Origin: Luteimonas suaedae
GTDB taxonomy: Bacteria > Pseudomonadota > Gammaproteobacteria > Xanthomonadales > Xanthomonadaceae
Assembly (NCBI RefSeq): GCF_008312895.1
Contig: NZ_VSSP01000004.1
Location: 186,001-250,000, forward strand
Direction: 5' to 3'
DNA length: 64,000 bases
The notes under the pieces were generated by a model that saw only the letters and a program-made list of their open reading frames with translations, did no database searches and had not been told where the DNA came from. How positions within the stretch are numbered: position 1 is the stretch's first letter; each line of letters begins with the position of its first letter. The translations under genes and the position numbers were made by a program. Positions 7,268 to 17,373 of the stretch are shown in pieces.

Positions 7268-9064
7268 ATGCTCCCTCGTCCAACCCCGCCACGTACCTAC
7301 TGGGCCGACCGCAGCATCCTAGCGGTGCTGATCGCCAGCACAGCCTGGCTTTCGCTCACGCTGGCGCGCGGGCCGGGGGAGCTGGCGGCGATCTGGGTAG
7401 GCAACGGCATCCTCACCGGCTGGCTGCTGTCGCGGCGCACCGCCACCTGGCCGGGCTATGTGCTGGTCGCGTTCGTGGCGGAGCTGCCCGCGCGCATGCT
7501 GACCGGCGACCAGGCCCTGTATGCCGTCGCCATGGCAGCCTGCAACCTGCTGGAAGCGCTGATCGTGGCCGGTGCGGTGCGGCGCCTGGTGCCCGACACC
7601 CGCGACCCGCGCAACTGGATGCGCCTGGGCGGCATCGCCACCGCCTCCACGCTGCTGGCCGCCGCGGCGGCCGGCGTGCTGGCCGCTGGCCTAGCCCACA
7701 CCCTCAATGCGCAACCGTTCCTGCCCGCGCTGGGCAGCTGGTTCGCCGCGCACGTGGTGGGCATGGTGGTGGTGGCCACGATGACCCTGGTGGCGCTGCG
7801 CGAACGGCGGCGTCTGTTCGTCGCGCCCGGCCGGCGCTGGGACCTGGTGGCCACGCTTGCGCTGATCGTGGCGGTGACGACCGGCGTGTTCCTCAACGCG
7901 TATGCGGTGCTGTTTTTGGCGTATCCGCCGTTGCTGCTGGTAGCGGTGCGGCACCGGCTCGTGGGCGCGGCGCTGGGCGTGATCGCACTGGCGCTGGTAG
8001 CCGCCATCGCCACCACCCTGGGCTATGGCCCGCTCTGGCAGCAGGGCCTGGGCGACACCGGCCGCATCGCCGTGATCCAGCTGTACATCGCCGGCGGCTG
8101 CCTGCTGACCATCCCGGTATGCCTGGCCATGGCCGAGCGCGACCGCCTGGCCGCGCGCCTGCGCGACAGCGAACGTCGCTACCGCATGCTTGCCGATCAC
8201 TCGCACGACGCCATCACCCGCGTGCGCGCCGACGGCGAACGCACCTACGTCTCGCCCTCGGCCACCGAGATGCTGGGCTGGCAGCCCGACGAGATGCAGG
8301 GCTCGCACTGGGCCATCGTCCATCCCGACGACCGCGAGCGCCTGCGCGAGGCGATGGCCGACGCGCTGGACACCGGCCAGCCGCGCACCGACATCTACCG
8401 GCTGCGCCACAAGGACGGCCAGTACGTGTGGGTGGAGGCGGTGTCGCGCGCCATCCCCGCCGACGACGGCAGCGACCGCATCGACCTGATGATCACCGCG
8501 CGCGACGTCAGCCGCCGCGTGGCCGCCGAACAGGCGCTGGAAGAAATCCGGCGCGAGCTGGAGCGCCAGTCGCGCGTGGACGCCCTCACCGATCTGGCCA
8601 ACCGCCGCCAGTTCGACGAACGCCTCTCGCTCGCGTGCAGGCGGCTGCAGCGCCACGGCAACCCGATCGCCCTGCTGTGCCTGGACATCGACCACTTCAA
8701 GGGCATCAACGACGGCCACGGCCACGCCACAGGCGATATCGTGCTGCAGGCCTTCGGCAAACGCCTGTGCGACAGCGTGCGCGACACCGACCTGGTCGCC
8801 CGGCTGGGCGGCGACGAGTTCGTGATCCTGCTGGAAGACGCCGCGCCTGCCAGCGCCGAAACGGTGGCGCGCAAGATCCTGGGCGCCATGGCGCGCCCGG
8901 TCGAGGCCGGCGACGTACAGCTCACCGTGCGCACCAGCATCGGCATCGCCTGCACCGCACAGCCCATCGATCCCGCCACCCTGCTGGCCCAGGCCGACAC
9001 CGCGCTGTACGTGGCGAAGAACGCGGGGCGCAACCGGTATCACGTGGCTGCCGTGACCTCATAA
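7268..9064 (+). CDS. MASE1-PAS-GGDEF membrane diguanylate cyclase
   Basis: A 598-residue inner-membrane signalling protein. The first ~290 residues are a MASE1-type sensor with about eight hydrophobic segments and the family phrase AAIWVGNGILTGWLL. A PAS domain spans about 302-425 (RYRMLADHSHDAITRV, then a PAC segment with IYRLRHKDGQYVWVEAV). A GGDEF domain follows (about 440-590) with LDIDHFKGINDGHGHATGD, intact LGGDEF at 513-518 and an RDTD inhibition site five residues before it. It should convert GTP to cyclic di-GMP. I chose the ATG at 7268 because GAGG lies six bases upstream and the protein then begins just before the first membrane helix. It is a single gene and does not belong to the KaiC-like operon. 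Confidence 0.92.
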   Translation: MLPRPTPPRTYWADRSILAVLIASTAWLSLTLARGPGELAAIWVGNGILTGWLLSRRTATWPGYVLVAFVAELPARMLTGDQALYAVAMAACNLLEALIVAGAVRRLVPDTRDPRNWMRLGGIATASTLLAAAAAGVLAAGLAHTLNAQPFLPALGSWFAAHVVGMVVVATMTLVALRERRRLFVAPGRRWDLVATLALIVAVTTGVFLNAYAVLFLAYPPLLLVAVRHRLVGAALGVIALALVAAIATTLGYGPLWQQGLGDTGRIAVIQLYIAGGCLLTIPVCLAMAERDRLAARLRDSERRYRMLADHSHDAITRVRADGERTYVSPSATEMLGWQPDEMQGSHWAIVHPDDRERLREAMADALDTGQPRTDIYRLRHKDGQYVWVEAVSRAIPADDGSDRIDLMITARDVSRRVAAEQALEEIRRELERQSRVDALTDLANRRQFDERLSLACRRLQRHGNPIALLCLDIDHFKGINDGHGHATGDIVLQAFGKRLCDSVRDTDLVARLGGDEFVILLEDAAPASAETVARKILGAMARPVEAGDVQLTVRTSIGIACTAQPIDPATLLAQADTALYVAKNAGRNRYHVAAVTS

Positions 9065-9507
9065 CAAGTACACCATGCTGGCGGACGGGCGAGCCGAGCC
9101 GAGCCCGCAGCCCCCTCTCACGCTTGCGGGAGAGGGGCAGGGGTGAGGGCAGCAGGTGACGACATCGGTCCAGAAGCGCTGACCGGGGCGGGTGAAGTGC
9201 AAATGAGCCGAATAGCGGGTGCATTTGGCTCACATGCTGGATGTGGGCTCCTCGGGGCAAAAACGCTGCGCCCGGTGGGCTGGCGACCCGCGCGGGTGGA
9301 TCCGTCCTGTCGCGGCATGCGCAATCCTGGGTTTAACATGGGCCACCGGCCGGCCCATGTGATAACTGGCCTTTATCGGAACTGGCGCCTAGCCACCGCA
9401 GCGAGGCCCAAACATTGGGGTCAGGTTCGCTTTTCAGCCTTGGTTCGACCCCTTGCCGGCGACCAGCGAGAATAGCGGGCTCTCCACCTTGCCCGTCCGC
9501 TTCCACC
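9065..9507. other. Intergenic region with one palindromic repeat
   Basis: This 443-base gap holds a CCCTCTC...GAGAGGG palindrome followed by a GGGTGAGGG tail (9110-9149). It also has a TGAGCC/GGCTCA inverted pair near 9205-9230 and, near 9417, a GGGGTCAGGTTCGCTTTTC stretch that recalls REP sequences linked to Y1 transposases. No gene is visible. Confidence 0.5.
9110..9149. repeat. CCCTCTC-type extragenic palindrome
   Basis: A CCCTCTC arm and a GAGAGGG arm surround a short loop, followed by the asymmetric GGGTGAGGG tail. Related copies lie near 27119, 30485, 30633, 40825 and 41222, some of them inside genes. Confidence 0.8.
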
Positions 9508-10538
<1,031 letters not shown>

Positions 10539-10542
<4 letters not shown>

Positions 10543-11450
10543 TCACCTGCGATCCGGAAGCCTTCCTCGCTTACGCCCGTGACTGCGCGCCGGACTTCGG
10601 TCCGGCGACCGCGAAGGCGGCATTCCTGGTGGCGCCGGACGGCTTCGCCCGCGCCGAGCAGTCGGCCGGCGACAACCGCTACATGGCCGACGCCGACGCC
10701 TTCGACGCCGCGCGCGCCTGCGCCCAGCATCGCGACCTGCAGCGCGCGATGGCCGCGGTGCTGCCGACGGTCTGCTTTCCCGGCGATCCGCGAACGCCCG
10801 ACGCCCTGTTTCCCAACAACGTGTTCGCCACCGTGCCGGGACGGCTGATCGTGGGCCGGATGCGCCACCCGGTCCGCCAGCGCGAGGCCGCCCGCACGGA
10901 CATCCGCGGCTTCTTCACCGGGACGCTCGGCTATGCGGTCCACGACCTGTCCGGCCAGCCGCATCCGTGCGAACTCACCGGCGCGCTGGTGATCGACCGC
11001 GCCCGCGGGCTCGGTTTCTGCGGGCTGTCCGAGCGTTGCGACCCGGACGGCGCCCGCCTGCTGCATGAGGCCTTCGGGCTGCGCGCGACCCTGCTGTTCG
11101 CGCTCGCGCCCGGCGAGTACCACGCCAACGTGGTGCTGGCGGTGCTGGCCGGCCGGGCGGTGCTGCTGTGCCCGGACGGCTTCGCCGACGCAGGCGCGGC
11201 CGCCGCGATCGCGCAGCTGTACGCGCCGCACGCGATATGGCTGTCGCCGGCAGAGCGGGCGGGTTTCGCCGGCAACGCGATCTCGCTCACTGCTGAGACC
11301 GCCTGGATGAGCGCGGTCGCCGCGGCCGCCCTGGCACCGGCTGCCCGCAACGGATTGGCGCAGGCGGGCTTCGGATTGCAGGCAGTGGCGCTCGATGCTC
11401 TAGAGTCGGCGGGCGGTTCGTTGCGTTGCTGCATCGCGGAAATCTACTGA
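10539..11450 (+). CDS. Arginine deiminase-related amidinotransferase-fold hydrolase (CtlX-like)
   Basis: A 303-residue cytoplasmic protein of the pentein fold. The N-terminal FPNNVFAT segment, the central ALAPGEYHANVVLAVL with the likely catalytic histidine, and the C-terminal GGSLRCCIAEIY with the nucleophilic cysteine are the family landmarks. Members hydrolyse guanidino or ureido compounds; CtlX-type proteins act on citrulline, and this one could be either that or an uncharacterised relative. It overlaps dusA by four bases, so it is co-translated, though the functional link to tRNA modification is not obvious. The substrate is inference; the fold assignment is firm. Confidence 0.8.
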
Positions 11451-11593
11451 GCGGGGCGCCACTGCGGGGCCGCGACTGAACAGACACCATCGGCTTCAGA
11501 AAAGTTAAGGACGGATTCACCCCGGAAAATCAACAATTTGGGCCCGGCAGAGAACCGGGCGCCCTATTCATCCCACCGTGGGGACAATTTTTC

Positions 11594-11962
11594 ATGTCCG
11601 TTTTCTGTCGTTCACTGCTGCTGTCGTTGCTGGCCATCGCTTTGGCCGGCCTGACGACCGTGCATGCGCAGGGTCGTCAGGAACGCGGCCAGGGACAGGA
11701 ACGGGCCCGAGCCGAGCAAGGTCCGCCCCGTGCCGTTCCGCAACCAGAGCCGTCGTCGCGCCTGCGCCGGCAGGATGCGATGGCCGACTCCATCCGCCAC
11801 ATCCGCAGCTCCACCCGCGGCACCTTGATCAGCGCCGAGCGGATGCATTCCGACGGCCGCGAGATCAATCGGATCAAGGTGGTCGACGATCGCGGACGGG
11901 TGCGCGTCTACGAGGACGATCCCCAGCAGCGCCACCAACGCTCACGTCGCGACAACGACTGA
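11594..11962 (+). CDS. Small exported PepSY-like protein ahead of phoPQ
   Basis: A 122-residue protein with a signal peptide (hydrophobic residues 7-22, cleavage after VHA). A polar Gln/Arg-rich linker follows, then a short domain DAMADSIRHIRSSTRGTLIS...INRIKVVDDRGRVRVYEDD, which resembles half of a PepSY module. It ends 54 bases before phoP and is very likely in the same transcript. A periplasmic input or modulator for the sensor kinase is inferred from position only. GGGGA about nine bases upstream supports the start. The preceding intergenic stretch has a GCCCGG/CCGGGC hairpin at 11542-11560 without a T-run. Confidence 0.75.
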   Translation: MSVFCRSLLLSLLAIALAGLTTVHAQGRQERGQGQERARAEQGPPRAVPQPEPSSRLRRQDAMADSIRHIRSSTRGTLISAERMHSDGREINRIKVVDDRGRVRVYEDDPQQRHQRSRRDND

Positions 11963-12016
11963 GTTCAGATACTTGAACGCAACGGCCGCCGCGCGGCCAC
12001 CGATCCGGAGTGACGC

Positions 12017-12703
12017 ATGCGAATTCTGCTCGTCGAAGACGAAGCCCCCTTGCGCGAAACCCTGGCCGCGCGCCTGAAGCGCGAAGGCTTCGCCGTGGAT
12101 GCGGCGCAGGACGGCGAAGAGGGGCTGTACATGGGACGTGAGGTGCCGTTCGACGTCGGCATCATCGATCTCGGCCTGCCGAAGATGTCGGGCATGGAAC
12201 TGATCCGCGCGCTGCGCGACGAAGGCAAGCAGTTCCCGGTGCTGATCCTGACCGCGCGTTCGAGCTGGCAGGACAAGGTCGACGGACTCAAGCAGGGCGC
12301 CGACGACTACCTGGTCAAGCCTTTCCACGTCGAGGAACTGCTGGCGCGGATCAACGCGCTGGTGCGCCGTGCCGCCGGCTGGAGCAAGCCGACGCTCGAG
12401 TGCGGCGCGGTGATCCTGGACCTGGCCGCGCAGACGGTCAGCGTCAACGGCCAGAACGTCGACCTGACCAGCTACGAGTACAAGGTGCTCGAGTACCTGA
12501 TGATGCACGCCGGCGAGCTGGTCTCGAAGGCCGACCTGACCGAGCACATCTACCAGCAGGATTTCGACCGCGATTCCAACGTGCTCGAGGTCTTCATCGG
12601 CCGCCTGCGCAAGAAGCTCGATCCGGACGGCACGCTCAAGCCGATCGAGACCGTCCGCGGGCGTGGCTACCGTTTCGCGATCCCGCGGAGCGGTGAGCAG
12701 TGA
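12017..12703 (+). CDS. phoP: PhoP-type OmpR-family response regulator
   Basis: A 228-residue two-domain regulator. The receiver domain has acidic residues in LLVEDEAP, the phosphoacceptor Asp51 (IIDLGLPKMSG), Thr78 and Lys100 (DYLVKPFHVEELLAR). The winged-helix domain shows the OmpR pattern LTSYEYKVLEYLMMHAGELV and VLEVFIGRLRKKLDPDG...TVRGRGYRF. The pairing with the downstream kinase and sequence similarity to xanthomonad PhoP support the name. A PepSY-like gene lies just upstream and the sensor gene starts 106 bases downstream, so the three likely form an operon. The exact signal (Mg2+, peptides or pH) cannot be read from sequence. Confidence 0.93.
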   Translation: MRILLVEDEAPLRETLAARLKREGFAVDAAQDGEEGLYMGREVPFDVGIIDLGLPKMSGMELIRALRDEGKQFPVLILTARSSWQDKVDGLKQGADDYLVKPFHVEELLARINALVRRAAGWSKPTLECGAVILDLAAQTVSVNGQNVDLTSYEYKVLEYLMMHAGELVSKADLTEHIYQQDFDRDSNVLEVFIGRLRKKLDPDGTLKPIETVRGRGYRFAIPRSGEQ

Positions 12704-12809
12704 GGCGCGCGCGGACCTGAGCGTGTCCGCACTGCGGCGCCGGTCGGCTGGCCGCCGCCGCGCGTCCTGCATCGCCGGCCGCCGCGGCGCGATCCGGTAG
12801 CCTGTCGCC

Positions 12810-14222
12810 ATGGCGATCGAACGTCGACGACGCGAACTTCCCTGGCGGCCGCGCTCGCTGCAGGTCCGGCAGCTGCTTGCGGCCAGTCTCGGGCTGGTCG
12901 CGTTCCTGGCGCTGGCCGGCTACGCGCTGGACCGGGCCTTCGTCGACGTCGCCAGCGAAGGCCAGCGCGACCGGCTGCGTGGATTCGCCCTGACCTACGC
13001 GGGCGTGGTGGAATTCGATCGCGAGAACACCCTGATCCCGCCCGAATTCCCGCCCGACGAACGCTTCAATCGCCCCGGCACCGGGTTGTACGCCGCGGTG
13101 GTGACCGCCGACGGGCAGCCGTGGTACTCGGCTTCGGCGCAGGGGCCGCGGCTGCCGGAGCTGACGATGCTCGAGGGCGGGCAGGAGCGGTTCGACGGCC
13201 CCCTACCGATCAGCGATAGCGCCGGCATGCCCGGCGAGGTGATCCGCTACGCGATGGGCTTCGTGCTGGTGCGCAATGCCGAGGAGATCCCCTACACCGT
13301 CTACATCATGGAGGACGCCGGCAGCCTGCCGCAGCAGGTGCAGGTCTTCCGCCAGGCGCTGTGGCGCTATCTCGGCGTGGCCGGCCTGATCCTGTTGCTG
13401 CTGCAGACCGTGGTGCTGCGCTGGAGCCTGTGGCCGTTGCGGCGCGTGATCGATGAGCTCAAGCGCGTGCAGCGCGGCCAGGCCAACCGGATGGGCGAGC
13501 TGCATCCGCGCGAGCTGCAGCCGCTGACCGACAGCATCAACGCGCTGATCGAGAGCGAGCGCCAGAACCTCGAGCACCAGCGCAACACCATGTCCGACCT
13601 GGCGCACAGCCTGAAGACGCCGCTGGCGGTGCTGCGCACGCGCCTGGACGCCGGCGACGACAGCGGCCTGCGCGAGGAGATGGAGACGCAACTGCGGCGC
13701 ATGAACGACCTGGTCGGCTACCAGCTCGGGCGCGCGGCCTCCAGCGGCCACAAGCTGTTCGCCGCGCCCGTCGAGGTCGAGCCGCATGCCGAGCAGATCG
13801 TGCGCGGGCTGGAGAAGATCTACGCCAGCAAGGGCGTGATCTGTGAATTCGATATCGATCCGGAGGCGCAGTTCCATGGCGAACCCGGCGACCTGCAGGA
13901 GCTGCTCGGCAACCTGCTGGAGAACGCCTTCAAGTGGGCCCGGTCACGGGTGTTGCTGACTGCCCGGCCGGGCGAGTCCGCGCCCAACCGCCGCCCCGGC
14001 CTGCTGCTCGCGGTGGACGACAACGGCCCCGGCATTCCGCCCGAGCGGATCAGCCACGTCCTGCAGCGCGGGGTGCGTGGCGACGAGCGCGTGCAGGGCC
14101 ACGGCATCGGCCTGGCGATCGTGCAGGACATCGTGCGCAGCTATCGCGGCGAGTTGCAGGTGATGGCGTCGGAAGAACTGGGCGGCGCACGCTTCGTGGT
14201 GACGCTGCCGCCGGGACTGTAG
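12810..14222 (+). CDS. phoQ: PhoQ-type sensor histidine kinase
   Basis: A 470-residue membrane kinase. The first helix is at about 21-41, a periplasmic sensor region runs to about 180, and the second helix (LWRYLGVAGLILLLLQTVVL) is followed by a HAMP-like stretch. HisKA has the phosphoacceptor His266 in DLAHSLKTPLAVLRTRLD. The catalytic domain shows NLLENAFKWARS, VDDNGPGI and GHGIGLAIVQDIVRSY. It should phosphorylate the adjacent PhoP. Its TAG stop is the start of a GTAGGAGCG motif, the typical end of the window's GTAG palindromes, and runs into a heptamer-repeat region. Assignment as PhoQ rests on pairing and general similarity. Confidence 0.92.
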   Translation: MAIERRRRELPWRPRSLQVRQLLAASLGLVAFLALAGYALDRAFVDVASEGQRDRLRGFALTYAGVVEFDRENTLIPPEFPPDERFNRPGTGLYAAVVTADGQPWYSASAQGPRLPELTMLEGGQERFDGPLPISDSAGMPGEVIRYAMGFVLVRNAEEIPYTVYIMEDAGSLPQQVQVFRQALWRYLGVAGLILLLLQTVVLRWSLWPLRRVIDELKRVQRGQANRMGELHPRELQPLTDSINALIESERQNLEHQRNTMSDLAHSLKTPLAVLRTRLDAGDDSGLREEMETQLRRMNDLVGYQLGRAASSGHKLFAAPVEVEPHAEQIVRGLEKIYASKGVICEFDIDPEAQFHGEPGDLQELLGNLLENAFKWARSRVLLTARPGESAPNRRPGLLLAVDDNGPGIPPERISHVLQRGVRGDERVQGHGIGLAIVQDIVRSYRGELQVMASEELGGARFVVTLPPGL

Positions 14223-14226
14223 GAGC

Positions 14227-14348
14227 GAGGAGTGAGAAACGAGGAGTGAGAAATGAGAGAAATGCGCGCCGTTGCCGTTGCCTTTACTCGTTTCTCACTC
14301 CTCACTCCTCACTCCTCACTCCTCACTCCTCACTCCTCACTCCTCACT
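14227..14348. repeat. Heptamer tandem array with inverted copy
   Basis: Seven perfect copies of CTCACTC occupy 14294-14342. A 17-bp perfect inverted repeat pairs GAGGAGTGAGAAACGAG (14227-14243) with its complement at 14287-14303. The array supplies the stop codon and last residues of mtfA on the opposite strand. A related degenerate copy lies at 43502-43735. Confidence 0.9.
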
Positions 14349-15095
14349 TTCGAACGGCGAACGGCCGTACAGCCGCTGCAAGTGCGCCGCCACGTCCGGC
14401 AGCTGCGCGCGCAACGTGGCCGGATCGCTGAAGTGGTATTCGCTGCACACGGCGAAGAACTCTTCCGGCGCTTCCGCCGCGTATGGGTCGATCGCGATGT
14501 CGGCGCCGCGTTCGACCTCGGCCACGAAGCCGTCGTAGCCATGCTGGAAGTCGCGTGCCCATTGCCGTTGCCAGTCGCGCGGCAGCGGCGGGGTGCCGTC
14601 GAGCACGCCGTCGAGCGCGTCGAGCTTGTGCGCCATCTCGTGCACGGCGACGCAGAAGCCGGCATCCGGTTGCGCCAGGTCGGCCTCGAGATCGGCCCAG
14701 GACAGGATCAGCGGTCCCGTCTCCCATGCCTCTCCGATCAGCTCGTCGTTCCACTCGTGCAGCACGCCGGCGGCGTCGACATGGGTGCGGTTCACGCGGA
14801 ATGCGTCCGGATAGACGATCAGCTGCGACCAGCCGTGCAGCCCCTCGGCGCCGAACTCGAGCAGCGGCAGGCAGCACAGCGCGGCCAGCGTCACGCGCCG
14901 GTCGTCGTCCAGGTGCAGCCCGCCGATGGGGGTGATGGTCTTGTCGTGCAGGAAGCGCGCCGCCAGCGTCTGCAGGCGCCGGTCGCGGGTCTCATCCAGG
15001 CGTGCCACCCAGGCGACGCGGGTGCACATCCGGTGCCAGAGGTCGGACGGGATCGGAGCGGGGCTGCGCCGCAGGCGCCGGATCAGGCCGAGCAC
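14337..15095 (-). CDS. mtfA: MtfA-like zinc-dependent peptidase (M90 family)
   Basis: A 252-residue cytosolic metallopeptidase. The HExxH zinc motif is plain (VAVHEMAHKLDALDG). The surrounding SWADLEADL and the C-terminal EEFFAVCSEYHFSDP with the third-ligand glutamate are family hallmarks. In E. coli, MtfA binds the glucose-PTS repressor Mlc and has aminopeptidase activity; the role here is uncertain. I chose the GTG at 15095, which gives the family start VLGLIRRLRR and lies 16 bases after the upstream small gene. The last residues (ESEE) and the TGA stop are encoded by the CTCACTC heptamer array, so the C-terminus has been reshaped by the repeat. Confidence 0.87.
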   Translation of the reverse strand: MLGLIRRLRRSPAPIPSDLWHRMCTRVAWVARLDETRDRRLQTLAARFLHDKTITPIGGLHLDDDRRVTLAALCCLPLLEFGAEGLHGWSQLIVYPDAFRVNRTHVDAAGVLHEWNDELIGEAWETGPLILSWADLEADLAQPDAGFCVAVHEMAHKLDALDGVLDGTPPLPRDWQRQWARDFQHGYDGFVAEVERGADIAIDPYAAEAPEEFFAVCSEYHFSDPATLRAQLPDVAAHLQRLYGRSPFESEE

Positions 15096-15111
15096 GCGTA
15101 CCGCGCCGACC

Positions 15112-15387
15112 TCAGCGGAACATGCCTGGCAGGAAGCTGTGCCAGCGCGGTGGGCGCACGCTGTTCTCGGTACTGCCGCCCGCAGCGCCGGTGGCGCGTT
15201 CTTTGGCGGCGGGTGCCGTGGTACCGGGACGTTCGCCGCGCGGGACGCTCGTGCCGGCATCCTCCTCGGGCACTGTGCTGGTGGGACAGCCGCCGTCGCC
15301 GTTGGCGCCGGCCTGGCGGACTTCGCGGGCCAGTAGCGGCAGGCTGGCGGAGCAGAGCAGCAGCAACAGCGCGAATCGAAGGACCAT
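15112..15387 (-). CDS. Small secreted protein, unknown function
   Basis: A 91-residue protein with a clear signal peptide (MVLRFALLLLLCSASLPLLA, cleavage near residue 20). The mature part is short, proline/threonine/glycine rich and probably disordered, and it ends in the distinctive RWHSFLPGMFR. It precedes mtfA by 16 bases on the same strand, so the two are probably co-transcribed. I have a weak memory of the PGMFR ending in other xanthomonad proteins. No function can be assigned. Confidence 0.7.
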   Translation of the reverse strand: MVLRFALLLLLCSASLPLLAREVRQAGANGDGGCPTSTVPEEDAGTSVPRGERPGTTAPAAKERATGAAGGSTENSVRPPRWHSFLPGMFR

Positions 15388-15577
15388 GGCGGCGACCTGT
15401 GAAGGAAGGACGGCAACGCACAACGACGCACTATAGCGCGGTTGTGCCGCCGTTGGCGGGCGGCGCATGCTGCGCTGCAGCGGGGCGTCGCCCACCGGCG
15501 CGCGGCCGGCCCCGGCGCCGCGGATGCGCGGATAATCGCGGTCCGGCCCCCGCAGGATCTGTACGCCTCCATCACCG

Positions 15578-16570
15578 ATGAATTCCGAACGCGTCCTGCT
15601 CGAACGACTGCTTGCCGGCCCGGTCTCGGGCGACGCGCTCGCTCGCGCCTGCGGCCAGACCCGGGCGGCGGTCTGGAAGCGGGTCGAGGCGTTGCGGGCC
15701 GCCGGCATCGTGATCGAGGCCAGTCCCGAACGCGGCTACGCCCTGGCGGAGCCCCTGGAACTGCTGGATGTTTTGCGGATCCGCGAAGCGCTTCCGCCGG
15801 AGGTCCGGGCCGGCATCGCCGATCTCGACGTGGCCTGGTCGCTGGATTCGACCAATTCCGAGCTGCTGCGCCGCGAGACCCCCGTGGCCGGCGTCGCGGT
15901 GCTGCTGGCCGAGCGCCAGAGCGGGGGGCGCGGCCGCCGCGGCCGCGACTGGGCTTCGCCGTTGGCGGCCAACCTCTATCTCTCGCTGGCGCGCCGGTTC
16001 TCCGGCGGCCTCGGCCGCCTCGGCGGCCTGGGGCTGGTCGCCGGCGTGGCCGCAGCGGACGCGTTGCACGCGCTCGGTGCGACGCGCGTGCGCCTGAAGT
16101 GGCCGAACGACCTGGTGGTGGAAGACGAGGCGGAACTCCGCAAGCTCGGCGGCCTACTGGTGGAGGGCGGCGGTGAGCACGCCGGGCCCGCGCGTGCGGT
16201 GATCGGGCTCGGGTTGAACCTGCGGATGCCGGCCGCCGCGGCCGCCGCCATCGCGCAGCCATGGACCGACCTGGCCGCGATCGCCGATGACCGGATGCCG
16301 TCGCGCAACGCGCTGGCGGCGGCGCTGGTCGCGCGACTGGTGCCGGCGCTGGCGCGGTTCGACCGCGACGGGCTGGCGCCGTTCCTGCCGCGCTTCGCTG
16401 CGCTCGATGCACTGGCCGGCCGCGCGGTGCAGGTGCATGCCGGCGACGGCACCCACGCCGGTGTCGCGCTCGGCACGGCGGCGGACGGCGCGTTGCGGGT
16501 CCGCCTAGGCGATGGCGAGCGCTGTTTCCATGCCGGTGAAGTCAGCGTGCGTCCTGGGGTGGCCGCATGA
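15578..16570 (+). CDS. birA: Bifunctional biotin-[acetyl-CoA-carboxylase] ligase / biotin operon repressor
   Basis: A 330-residue BirA with an N-terminal winged helix (residues 1-60) and the ligase domain. The biotinoyl-AMP binding loop GRGRRGR is at 117-123, with STNSELLRR before it, KWPNDLVV at about 174-181 and GLGLNLRM around 210. A small C-terminal barrel ends the protein. It activates biotin with ATP and transfers it to the acetyl-CoA carboxylase carrier protein; the winged helix suggests it also represses biotin synthesis genes. The stop overlaps the coaX start by four bases (ATGA), an arrangement familiar in proteobacteria. Confidence 0.95.
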   Translation: MNSERVLLERLLAGPVSGDALARACGQTRAAVWKRVEALRAAGIVIEASPERGYALAEPLELLDVLRIREALPPEVRAGIADLDVAWSLDSTNSELLRRETPVAGVAVLLAERQSGGRGRRGRDWASPLAANLYLSLARRFSGGLGRLGGLGLVAGVAAADALHALGATRVRLKWPNDLVVEDEAELRKLGGLLVEGGGEHAGPARAVIGLGLNLRMPAAAAAAIAQPWTDLAAIADDRMPSRNALAAALVARLVPALARFDRDGLAPFLPRFAALDALAGRAVQVHAGDGTHAGVALGTAADGALRVRLGDGERCFHAGEVSVRPGVAA

Positions 16571-17313
16571 GCGAGTGGTTGTTCGACCTGGGCAACAGCC
16601 GGCTCAAGTTCGCCCCGCTGCGCGAAGACGGCGGCATCGGCGAGGTCATCGCGGTGGCCCATGACGGGACTGCTGCATTTGCTGCCGGCTGGGACGCGGC
16701 CTTGCCGGCGCGTTTCGATGCCGCCTGTCTGGCCAGCGTGGCGGCGACGGAACTGCGCGTGGGCCTGCTCGAGGCGCTGGCGCGGCGCTGCGGGCGGGTC
16801 TCGGTCGCGACCACGCTGCGGCGCTGTGACGGCGTCGAGATCGCCTATGCCGAGCCGCAGCGGCTCGGTGTCGACCGTTTCCTGACGCTGCTGGCGGCGC
16901 ATGCGCGCGGCGCCGGGGCGAGCCTGGTGGTCGGCGTCGGCACCGCGTTGACTCTCGACCTGGTCGATGCGCGCGGGCGCCATCGCGGTGGCCGCATCGC
17001 GCCGTCGCCGGCGCTGATGCGCGAGGCGCTGCACCGGCGCGCGCGGCAACTGCCGGTCGATGGCGGCGATTACGCCGAGTTCGCCGACGACACCGTGGAT
17101 GCGCTGGCCTCGGGCTGCGAAGGCGCGGCACTGGCCCTGGTCGAACGCAGCCGCGATGCCGCGCGCGACCTGCTGGGCGGCGAGCGGCCGCGACTGTTGC
17201 TGCACGGTGGCGGCGCACAGGCCCTGGCCTCGCGGCTGGACGGGGCCGCGCCCGCTCCGGCGCTGGTGCTCGAGGGACTGGCACGCTGGGCACGGATGGC
17301 GCCGCCGACCTGA
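16567..17313 (+). CDS. coaX: Type III pantothenate kinase
   Basis: A 248-residue ASKHA-fold kinase that phosphorylates pantothenate in the first step of CoA synthesis. Landmarks are the N-terminal phosphate loop FDLGNSRLKF, the YAEPQRLGVDRFL segment, GVGTALTLDLVDARGRHRGG and the APSPALMREAL helix. Length is normal. It is translationally coupled to birA and followed 60 bases later by a SPOR-domain gene, so a three-gene operon is likely. Confidence 0.94.
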   Translation: MSEWLFDLGNSRLKFAPLREDGGIGEVIAVAHDGTAAFAAGWDAALPARFDAACLASVAATELRVGLLEALARRCGRVSVATTLRRCDGVEIAYAEPQRLGVDRFLTLLAAHARGAGASLVVGVGTALTLDLVDARGRHRGGRIAPSPALMREALHRRARQLPVDGGDYAEFADDTVDALASGCEGAALALVERSRDAARDLLGGERPRLLLHGGGAQALASRLDGAAPAPALVLEGLARWARMAPPT

Positions 17314-17373
17314 GTGCGCCGATATGCGCATCGCGTGCGGGAAGCACGCGCGGTGCGCGCTTACAATTCACCG

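Noticed and set aside
9417-9436. GGGGTCAGGTTCGCTTTTC as a transposase-linked REP
   Set aside because: Only one partial copy without an inverted partner or transposase gene; too weak to call.
11542-11560. GCCCGG/CCGGGC hairpin as a terminator
   Set aside because: No T-run follows it, so termination is not supported; it may be a weak structure in the leader of the PepSY-like gene.
14294-14342. Regular short repeats as a possible CRISPR array
   Set aside because: The 7-bp units are contiguous without spacers; it is a simple tandem array.
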